A DNA stretch of 64,000 nt, taken from the NCBI GenBank assembly GCA_002104905.1, contig MCFE01000022.1, forward strand, positions 171,240 to 235,239. Reading direction: 5' to 3'. Positions 56,099-64,000 of this stretch are shown here, piece after piece. The DNA is from Basidiobolus meristosporus CBS 931.73. Taxonomy: Eukaryota; Basidiobolomycota; Basidiobolomycetes; Basidiobolales; Basidiobolaceae. The translations under genes and the position numbers were made by a program. The stretch's first letter is position 1; every line of letters begins with the position of its first letter. Below the pieces are notes generated by a model that saw nothing but the letters and a program-made list of their open reading frames with translations, was not told where the DNA came from and did not search any database.

Positions 56099-57257
56099 AT
56101 GAAGTTTCTTCTAAATATCCTTGTAGTTACCTTGTCTATTTTCGGGGCACTCTCATTACCTACATCAGCGGGGGGAAAACAACTATCTAAAGAATCAATA
56201 AGCACCTTGTCCCGCCATGCTGTCTATGCAGATGCCGCTTACTGTCCTCGGCTCCTCGGAGAGGTGTGCAGTGCAAGGTACAGGAAAGAAGAAATGAGTT
56301 ACTTGTCAAAACAGCAATTGGGTTGGTTAGATGAGCTGAAAGTTATGCATCACTTTTACTTTAAGCCGGCAAAGCTTTACGCATATATTGGCTACTCCAA
56401 AAAGTACAAAGAAGTAGTTCTAGGCTTTAAAGGGTAGAGTGCACTTTACTCCCCAGCAATACTTCCAAGGTTGTTAATTTTATGCCCCATTTAGTACCTC
56501 GTTTACAAGCTTTAAAAGTGTGACGGTGAATGTTCGTCAGACTCTGGTAAAATACAAATATCCCGATCAAAAGAGCACAGGCAGCAGCAATTACATGGTG
56601 CATCAGGGATATTCTTCAGCCTTCTCCGGTCTTGCTAGGTCTACTCTGATTAAGCTGGAGCAACTAGCTAAGGCCAATATACCAGGGAGTGGCTACAAGT
56701 TGGTGATAGTTGGCCACTCGCAGGTAATTAACTGTATTCTTGTGTGCCGAGAGTATATGCTAACTGTATATTAGGGCGGTGCTGTAGCTAGTGTAGCTGC
56801 GATGGAAATCAAGAAAGCATATCAATTGCAAAAGCCTATTATCTCTAAGCTGCGTGCAAAAATACCAAGCTCCCATATTTTCCTCCACACGTTTGCCCAG
56901 CCTCGTATCGGAAACAAGGATTTTGCAAACCTAGTGCACAGTGTAATTGGAGTCAACAATGTAGCCAGAGTTACCAACTACTGGGACCTTGTTCCTAGCC
57001 TCCCTTCTTTGAAGGACTCCTATTTCCATCATCCAAATGAGATATTCATTACAGGTAAGCATAAGGTTGTGCGTTGCAAAGACGTGGCCAATGGCAAAGC
57101 CATTGAAGATGCATCATGCAGCGCAGCTGCTAGGGTATTGGCACTGTATATGTGCTCTGATTCTAATGCTGGTGTATGTTCTGAGGCTCTCCGTTCTCAG
57201 TTTGAGGAGCATAGACTCTCACAGTACGTCAAGTACCTAGGCGCAGCAGCTAACTGA
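56099..57257 (+). CDS. Secreted class 3 lipase
   Basis: Extracellular alpha/beta-hydrolase of the fungal triglyceride/feruloyl-esterase-like lipase family. Exons 56099-56433, 56495-56723, 56775-57257; 348 residues, canonical introns. Signal peptide MKFLLNILVVTLSIFGALSL. The oxyanion region FKGTSSF-type motif (VLGFKGTSF), nucleophile elbow GHSQGGA with Ser187, Asp259 in TNYWDLVPSLP, and His273 or 274 in YFHHPNEIF form the catalytic set. Many conserved Cys in the last third (CKD, CSAAA, CSDSNAGVC) suggest disulfides. It is the only intact-looking gene in the repeat-rich end and fits the pattern of secreted hydrolases placed in fungal subtelomeres. Confidence 0.93.
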
Positions 57258-57880
57258 TCGGTTGCTTTTTCATCCACCTCAAATAAACAATTAAATGATA
57301 ATTAATTTAATCCAATGTCTCAAATATAGTCAGAATTAAGCTTCAAATTTATATTTGCGGAGTTGGTATTGTGATAAAAATTAGAAAAGGATAGAAAGGT
57401 GTTTATCAACAGAACCAGGTGACACAACCCATCATAGCAAAAATTAAAGGGTATCATACTCAAGTGCGCTGTTGTATGTCCCAAATCAAATCTGGATTAC
57501 AATGGCAAAGTGAGAGGAATACAATCACCTACAGGTAAGGCTTGTATTTTGAGCAAAACAAAGTAGCTAGTGATACTTGTTTAGCTTCTCTTCAAGAGTG
57601 TGGGGGTCAGAGGGGCTTTCATATAGACTAGAAAGAAGAAATGACAAGTTGTCATTGCTTAAGATATGTTTTTAAGGAAAAGGCAAAACTTACCTTTGCA
57701 AAAATGGTTTGTAATTATTTTTAATAAGGTAATTTTAATCATAGTCAGTATCTTCCATAAAGGGAGTATTATACATAATCTATTATTGTCAGAGGTCTAT
57801 CAAGCACTGCACAGAGAAAAGCTTTGGCTTCCATAACTTAAGTATTTGTGGTGAGTGTTGTGCATCAACATTTAAAACTT
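57258..57880. other. 3' flank of the lipase, no gene
   Basis: About 620 bp, AT-rich. Nothing recognised. Confidence 0.5.
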
Positions 57881-58556
57881 TGCCAATTTTACTCCGTTTG
57901 AAAATCTAGTACCCTAACTGATTTTCCCTAACCCAAACATAACAAATCCCAGTTACAGTTTATTTGATCCCACCTCAGAATCTATTTTTAGCTATCACAC
58001 CTGATCTATTTTCAAATGGTCATCACGTTATCAACCTATCTGCCAAGCCTTCCCAGGTGATTAGTCATCTGAGATCTATCCAACCACTGTGCAGTTGCCA
58101 AGACATCAGTTGATTGATGATGTAATTTTCATTTATCTTATGCACCTATGAACACCCAAATTGATTTCCATCAATCCAGTCTCTTGGCGCTTACTAATTC
58201 AACTTGATCAGAAAAGTATAAATAAAGTGTACTGAACCTTTTGGTTTAGTGTGTGTCTCAATGAAATTAAGATTCTGTCTCAGCAAAAATAAGAATCCAA
58301 CAATTCCGTTCTAGTTTCTATCCAAGCCTAGTATATCTAGCACTCCAAGGAACACCAAGCCTAGCCTGCCTAGTAAACAAATATCATTGCATTTATAGCC
58401 AACCCAGCTATATCCAAGACCAATATTAGATCAGAATCTTTCTGCTAATATTTCCGCCACTCTCTGACAATTCTAAGATTCTGCACTTAATTGTTCCTTT
58501 GGTTCAGTTAAACCATTCAAGAGTTTTATTACACTTTCTCTTGGATACAACATTTT
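57881..58556 (+). repeat. Repeat E2, copy 3 (uninterrupted)
   Basis: Reference copy of E2, lacking the R1 insertion. Ends in CTCTTGGATACAACA, an LTR-like terminus, and is followed at 58593 by a gag-like ORF. Best explanation: 5' LTR of a retrotransposon cut short by chromosome breakage. Confidence 0.65.
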
Positions 58557-58592
58557 TTTTGTTGAATTCCATTACATTCAGCCGATTAGAAG

Positions 58593-58811
58593 ATGTCCTC
58601 AGCAGCAAGCAATCCAAACCTTTCCATGTTGGAAGAAGCCAGAAGAAATCAGGAAGAACTTACTGAACAGCTTGAAAACATCATGCTTGAAAGAAATACC
58701 ATGATGATTGAGCACTCAAAGCTTGCCAAAACAAGATCTGATAATCACCGTAGAGATGAACTCCTTGAAGTTATATCCGGTTACCAAGATGAAATTGGAA
58801 TAATTAAGGAA
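58593..58811 (+). CDS. Truncated gag-like coiled-coil ORF at an old chromosome end
   Basis: About 73 codons starting MSSAASNPNLSMLEEARRNQ and continuing as a charged, coiled-coil-like helix. It runs straight into telomere-like repeats at 58812 and stops there. Its place just after an LTR-like repeat suggests the start of a retrotransposon gag, but no zinc knuckle or other proof is left. Confidence 0.4.
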
Positions 58812-58841
58812 GGTTAGGGTTAGGATAGGCTCAGGGTAGGG
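58812..58841 (+). repeat. Internal degenerate telomeric tract
   Basis: GGTTAGGGTTAGG followed by ATAGGCTCAGGGTAGG: two good TTAGGG-type units then mutated ones, between the gag fragment and the 3' end of the inner LINE. Likely the remains of an earlier chromosome terminus. Confidence 0.7.
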
Positions 58842-60795
58842 GGGGAGACAGTCACCAACAGGTGAAATCTTTATTTCAGTTGAAACAAAGAAGCCAGTGC
58901 TACTGTTGTAGCTTTGATACAAGAGTGTGTAGCTGAGAGGAACTTGTAGGTAAGTTAATAAGAAGTGATGATAGTTCTTCAGTGCTCAAGACACTGTTCA
59001 GTGGGAAGGGGGGTAGCAAGAGAGGTAAGAATGACTTGTGAACAACATTAATGAGGGGAATGTGATAAGGATTGATATTCATCATAAAGGGAGTGTGCTG
59101 CTGCAGATATTGCTGCCAAAGGTCTGTCAAGTACTTCAGGTAGGCCAGCTTGGGTTTATCTGACTGCAGAATATAGTGAGCAAACTTCTTGACTTCAGGA
59201 TCTCCAAGTATAGTTCTCCAGCAGGAGTCAGGTGTTGTGTGGTGTGTTCTCTTCCAGGCCTTAATCAGTGGGTTGTTGCAGTTGTGAAGTCTGAGGTATA
59301 ATCTGGTTCTAAGGTAGAGAAGTCTGATCTTATAGGGCATAAACCCAAAAGCACCAAGAATAGCATGTCTGTAGGGGCATTCAGGCAAATGAGGCACCAA
59401 GGAGGTAATGCACCATACTGCAAACTTGTCAAGCTTAGTGCAGTCTCTAGAAGTAAGAGAGAGAAGTGGTAAGCCAAATTCCAGGACAGGGAAGACAAAC
59501 TGCTTGAGTAGAAGGAGGCAGCTGGGAGCTGAAGTTGTAGGAGGAGTAACAGCCAGTAGCTTGTGGAGTGCCTGTCTTGCCAGGATAATTCTCTTCTTCA
59601 GGTGTGCTCCAGAGTCTAGTCCAGTAGGAAGGAAAGGAAAGCCAAGATATGTAGCAGAAACCTGAGCAGGTAGAGTGGAGTTCTCCAAGTTGATGGGAGA
59701 GCCCAAAGGTACTGTCTTTGCAATGGAAAGCTGGAGATTGTTCTTCTGCAGATACTGGTGGATGGTCTGGGAGTCTTGTTGCACATTGGAGGAGGATATT
59801 CTGATGTCATCAGCAAAGAGAGTAACCAGGCAGTCAGCTGAGAGTCTTGGGAAATCATTCAGGAAGATGGCAAACAGTATAGGACCAAGCACAGAGCCTT
59901 GAACCACTCCATTAGGAACTGAGAACACAGCTGATTGCTCACTTGGATGCAGAATTCTTGCTTGTGGATCCAGAAACAGAGACCTGACAAGGAGGGTGAG
60001 AGAGGTACTGGAGAAGCATTGCAACTTGGACCAAAGCAGATTTCTGTCAACTGAATCAAAGGCCTTAGTAATATCAAACAGAACAGAGGGATACTTGCAC
60101 TGGAGAGAGTGATCTTGGCTAAGTATGACTGCATATTCCAAGGAGAGGCCAGGAACAAAGCCAAACTGTGCAGGATGAGACTTGAGGGAGTCAGAGTAGA
60201 GCTCCTGAGCAAGCAGAAGCTCAAACACCTTTCTGCAGGTGGGCAGCAGAGATATTGGCCTGTAGGAGCTAGGATCCAGGTGCTTTCCTTTACCCTTGTA
60301 CAGTGGCAGAACATTTGCAAAGGACCATTCCTCAGGAGTAGAAAGCTGGGCTGAGCATTGCTGAAACAGTGGAAGCAGAAGTGCAGACATGGCCTTGGTA
60401 CTAGTCTTCAGAAGCTCATAGGAGATTGTGTCCACACCTGGAGCAGTAGAGTTGGGAAGCCTCTTGAGCACATTATGGATTCTCCTTTGATCAAGTGCAA
60501 GTGGGATGGGCAGAGTCTTGAAGTCAGGATGAAAGCCAGGAGTTGAGTGCTGCTTTGTAGAGAAGAAGATGTTAGCCAGCTGTTCTGTTGAAGGTAACTT
60601 CCTGGAAGAGGGCCTCATTGCCCTGTAGAGTCTTGATACTGTTCTTGTTATAGAGTTGGAAGATTGCAGAGGCAAGGAACTCATAATATGATCCCAGAGC
60701 TGAGTATGCAGAGTGTGGTGAATTGCCTTGGAGTGGTGTATTGCTGTCAGGAGGAGTTTCTCTGTTTTTGGGTTAGGGAAACTCAGGTAGCTTTG
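58842..60795 (-). mobile_element. Telomeric APE-type LINE, inner copy, 5'-truncated
   Basis: Reads toward the centromere. Carries the reverse transcriptase and C-terminal part of ORF2; the frame is open from the truncation point to the stop at 58900. RT motifs: SYRPISLLPTCRKVFELLL, DITKAFDSVDR, PNGVVQGSVLGPILF, LVTLFADDIRIS, YLGFPFLPTG. The short 3' UTR holds AATAAA and ends in GACTGTCTCCCC, joined to telomeric repeats without a poly(A) tail. The endonuclease and everything upstream are missing; the 5' end joins TTTAGGGTTAGG at 60796. It is near-identical to the outer copy and keeps Tyr where that one has a stop. Confidence 0.9.
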
Positions 60796-60807
60796 TTTAG
60801 GGTTAGG
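60796..60807 (+). repeat. Two telomeric units between tandem LINE copies
   Basis: TTTAGGGTTAGG separates the truncated 5' end of the inner LINE from the 3' end of the outer LINE. It indicates that the outer copy inserted into, or was added onto, telomeric repeats capping the inner copy. Confidence 0.85.
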
Positions 60808-60865
60808 GGGGAGACAGTCACCAACAGGTGAAATCTTTATTTCAGTTGAAACAAAGAAGCCTGCG

Positions 60866-63634
60866 CTACTGTTGTAGCTTTGATACAAGAGTGTGTAGCT
60901 GAGGGGAATTTGTAGGTAAGTTAATAAGAAGTGATGATAGTTCTTCAGTGCTCAAGACACTGTTCAGTGGGAAGGGGGGTAGCAAGAGAGGTAAGAATGA
61001 CTTGTGAACAACATTAATGAGGGGAATGTGATAAGGATTGATATTCATCATAAAGGGAGTGTGCTGCTGCAGATATTGCTGCCAAAGGTCTGTCAAGTAC
61101 TTCAGGTAGGCCAGCTTGGGTTTATCTGACTGCAGAATATAGTGAGCAAACTTCTTGACTTCAGGATCTCCAAGTATAGTTCTCCAGCAGGAGTCAGGTG
61201 TTGTGTGGTGTGTTCTCTTCCAGGCCTTAATCAGTGGGTTGTTGCAGTTGTGAAGTCTGAGGTATAATCTGGTTCTAAGGTAGAGAAGTCTGATCTTATA
61301 GGGCATAAACCCAAAAGCACCAAGAATAGCATGTCTGTAGGGGCATTCAGGCAAATGAGGCACCAAGGAGGTAATGCACCATACTGCAAACTTGTCAAGC
61401 TTAGTGCAGTCTCTAGAAGTAAGAGAGAGAAGTGGTAAGCCAAATTCCAGGACAGGGAAGACAAACTGCTTGAGTAGAAGGAGGCAGCTGGGAGCTGAAG
61501 TTGTAGGAGGAGTAACAGCCAGTAGCTTGTGGAGTGCCTGTCTTGCCAGGATAATTCTCTTCTTCAGGTGTGCTCCAGAGTCTAGTCCAGTAGGAAGGAA
61601 AGGAAAGCCAAGATATGTAGCAGAAACCTGAGCAGGTAGAGTGGAGTTCTCCAAGTTGATGGGAGAGCCCAAAGGTACTGTCTTTGCAATGGAAAGCTGG
61701 AGATTGTTCTTCTGCAGTTACTGGTGGATGGTCTGGGAGTCTTGTTGCACATTGGAGGAGGATATTCTGATGTCATCAGCAAAGAGAGTAACCAGGCAGT
61801 CAGCTGAGAGTCTTGGGAAATCATTCAGGAAGATGGCAAACAGTATAGGACCAAGCACAGAGCCTTGAACCACTCCATTAGGAACTGAGAACACAGCTGA
61901 TTGCTCACTTGGATGCAGAATTCTTGCTTGTGGATCCAGAAACAGAGACCTGACAAGGAGGGTGAGAGAGGTACTGGAGAAGCATTGCAACTTGGACCAA
62001 AGCAGATTTCTGTCAACTGAATCAAAGGCCTTAGTAATATCAAACAGAACAGAGGGATACTTGCACTGGAGAGAGTGATCTTGGCTAAGTATGACTGCAT
62101 ATTCCAAGGAGAGGCCAGGAACAAAGCCAAACTGTGCAGGATGAAACTTGAGGGAGTCAGAGTAGAGCTCCTGAGCAAGCAGAAGCTCAAACACCTTTCT
62201 GCAGGTGGGTAGCAGAGATATTGGCCTGTAGGAGCTAGGATCCAGGTGCTTTCCTTTACCCTTGTACAGTGGCAGAACATTTGCAAAGGACCATTCCTCA
62301 GGAGTAGAAAGCTGGGCTGAGCATTGCTGAAACAGTGGAAGCAGAAGTGCAGACATGGCCTTGGTACTAGTCTTCAGAAGCTCATAGGAGATTGTGTCCA
62401 CACCTGGAGCAGTAGAGTTGGGAAGCCTCTTGAGCACATTATGGATTCTCCTTTGATCAAGTGCAAGTGGGATGGGCAGAGTCTTGAAGTCAGGATGAAA
62501 GCCAGGAGTTGAGTGCTGCTTTGTAGAGAAGAAGATGTTAGCCAGCTGTTCTGTTGAAGGTAACTTCCTGGAAGAGGGCCACATTGCCCTGTAGAGTCTT
62601 GATACTGTTCTTGTTATAGAGTTGGAAGATTGCAGAGGCAAGGAACTCATAATATGATCCCAGAGCTGAGTATGCAGAGTGTGGTGAATTGCCTTGGAGT
62701 GGTGTATTGCTGTCAGGAGGAGTTTCTCTGTTTTTGGGTTAGGGAAGCTCAGGTAGCTTTGTTGCAGGGCTGAAACAATGGATTCCCATTTTCTTGAGGT
62801 AACAGCAGTAGTCTTGCATGGCAGTGAGAGGGAGTCAGACACCAGAATCAGATGCTTCACAAAGAGCCAGGCAAAGTTGAGACCATCTGGCAGAGAAAGT
62901 AGCAAACTGGCAAGCTTCAAGTAGTTCCCAAAGTCTTTCTTCTGATTCTTGGTAGCTTTGTGGGTGAGCACAGTAAGTTTTGGCAGCTTCTTCTTCACAG
63001 CTGGTTGCATAGAAAGGGACCAGGCTGGGTGGTCAGAGGCTCTCAAGGATCCTAGCTCAGCTCCAGAGAATTGCTTAACTTCATTCACAAAGTAGAGGGC
63101 AGCAGCAGAAGGGCAGATCCAGTCAACACATCTTTTCTCAGATTGAGCACCTAGTGCTAGCAGGTGGCTTTCTCTCAGGAAGTTCAGTAGGAATGTAGAC
63201 CTTGGCTTCATTCTTGCAGTCAGAGTAGTCTTGTTCTCAGGATGGGGAATGTTGAGATCTCCAAGCAAGATAACAGGTGTTGATATAGATTGTTGGTATT
63301 GCTGAACCTTCTGGCATATAACTTGCACTTCCTGAAGGGCTAGACTTGGAGGCAGATAGCAGAGCACCAGACTGATAGTTGGCAACTGGAGAGCAGCACA
63401 GTAAGGGGAGTAAAGAGGAACACAGAGCTGAGGAGTATTGATGGTAGAAGAGATGAAGCAGATAGAGGAGGTATTCTTTGTTCTAGGAGTAGAAAAGCAA
63501 TATAGATTAGTCAAAAGTATAGAGGGTAGCTGGACATCAATCAAACACAGGAGGGAAAATCTTGAAAGAAGTCTCTCTAGAGTTGGTCTTGATGGCTGTA
63601 TGCTGTTGCAGTTAAGCAACAGAACTTCAGGTAG
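60866..63634 (-). CDS. LINE ORF2: APE endonuclease and reverse transcriptase, one nonsense codon
   Basis: About 920 codons. The N-terminal 230 residues have APE endonuclease motifs: LLNCNSIQ, VILLGDLNIPHPE, CVDWICPSA and RASDHPAWSL. The reverse transcriptase follows with SYRPISLL, DITKAFDSV, QGSVLGPILF, FADD and YLGFPFLP. No RNase H domain or CCHC knuckle is evident. At 61718-61720 a TAA replaces the Tyr codon of the inner copy (HQ-stop against HQYLQK), so this copy is inactive as assembled. There is no ATG near the start: the frame begins straight after the TGA that ends the upstream ORF. Confidence 0.9.
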
Positions 63635-63775
63635 TCAGGCAGAGGTTGTAGCTTCTTCAGAGGCAGCATTAACAATGTGACCTGCAGAGTCCCAGAGCTC
63701 TTCAAATGGTGCATCACTTAAGTCAGCAAGGAGGGAAATGGCATGGTTCTTGAGGAAGTATGCCACATCATAGGA
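63635..63775 (-). CDS. LINE ORF1, C-terminal fragment
   Basis: 46 codons in the same frame as ORF2, visible as SYDVAYFLKNHAISLLADLS then DAPFEELWDSAGHIV, ending TSA and a TGA stop. The stop is followed by CTA and then ORF2 without a new ATG. Upstream the fragment is cut by the telomere. The similarity to known ORF1 proteins cannot be judged from so short a piece, and it could instead be an N-terminal extension of ORF2. Confidence 0.5.
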   Translation of the reverse strand, partial: SYDVAYFLKNHAISLLADLSDAPFEELWDSAGHIVNAASEEATTSA

Positions 63776-64000
63776 GGGTTAGGGTTAGGGTTAGGGTTAG
63801 GGTTAGGGTTAGGGTTAGGGTTAGGGTTAGGGTTAGGGTTAGGGTTAGGGTTAGGGTTAGGGTTAGGGTTAGGGTTAGGGTTAGGGTTAGGGTTAGGGTT
63901 AGGGTTAGGGTTAGGGTTAGGGTTAGGGTTAGGGTTAGGGTTAGGGTTAGGGTTAGGGTTAGGGTTAGGGTTAGGGTTAGGGTTAGGTTAGGGTTAGGGT
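63776..64000 (+). repeat. Terminal telomere repeat (TTAGGG)n
   Basis: About 37 units of TTAGGG with the G-rich strand running 5' to 3' toward the window end, as at a right chromosome end. One unit near 63984 is TTAGG (one G short). The tract runs off the end of the window. Confidence 0.98.

Larger units (their letters stand above)
60808..63775 (-). mobile_element. Telomeric APE-type LINE, outer copy abutting the telomere
   Basis: About 2.97 kb in the same orientation as the inner copy. It contains the last 46 codons of a putative ORF1, then ORF2 with endonuclease and reverse transcriptase. Its 5' end joins the terminal TTAGGG array directly and its 3' end joins two internal telomeric units. 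It is 5'-truncated within ORF1. Array order from the terminus: telomere, LINE, telomeric units, LINE, telomeric tract, chromosome. Confidence 0.9.

Noticed and set aside
63743-63991. ORF of Gly-Leu repeats in the telomere
   Set aside because: Simple translation of TTAGGG repeats.

Overview
The window reads as the right end of a fungal chromosome. Spliceosomal introns of about 50-220 bp with GT..AG ends, a plasma-membrane H+-ATPase, Use1, Rap1, CysA/Cys2-type acyltransferase and other fungal families occupy the first 46 kb. A (TTAGGG)n tract with its G-rich strand running toward the end closes the window at 63776-64000. A GH46 chitosanase, a mitochondrial calcium uniporter, an ARF6 orthologue and a CAR/Git3-like receptor together suggest an early-diverging (zygomycete-grade) fungus rather than Saccharomycotina; that placement is inference.

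Layout. 1-8 kb: a C2H2 zinc-finger gene cut by the window edge, a small possible HMG-box gene, two tandem secreted glycine-rich proteins and a secreted M20 peptidase. 8.5-18.6 kb: two divergent, nearly identical H+-ATPase genes around a 4.7-kb gene-free spacer. 18.9-25 kb: USE1 SNARE, GH46 chitosanase, cytosolic glutamyl-tRNA synthetase. 26-36.9 kb: 7TM receptor, RAP1 telomere protein, ARF6, CysA/Cys2-type serine O-acyltransferase, HPT1 and MCU. 37.3-41.5 kb: an aquaglyceroporin and three tandem copies of a secreted SRPBCC-like gene, with decayed aquaporin pieces between them. 42-46.2 kb: CIA2 Fe-S assembly factor, a protein kinase and a multi-pass membrane protein.

From 46.2 kb outward the sequence is subtelomeric: AT-rich, with nested and inverted retrotransposon relics, decayed GST and NADP-oxidoreductase genes and a tRNA-like relic. 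One intact-looking gene, a secreted class 3 lipase, is embedded there. The last 5.2 kb hold two head-to-tail copies of an APE-type non-LTR retrotransposon. Their 3' ends sit directly on telomeric repeats and their 5' ends face the terminus. They lie outside a short degenerate telomere-like tract that abuts a truncated gag-like ORF. This looks like a telomere-targeted LINE array on a healed chromosome end, and is the most interesting part of the window. An in-frame UGA-CUA stop lies at the ORF1/ORF2 boundary.

Several otherwise well-conserved genes carry 1-2 nt frame breaks (glycine-rich protein 1, M20 peptidase, H+-ATPase 2, SRPBCC copy 2, and one USE1 splice junction). From sequence alone I cannot tell assembly indels from real gene decay.
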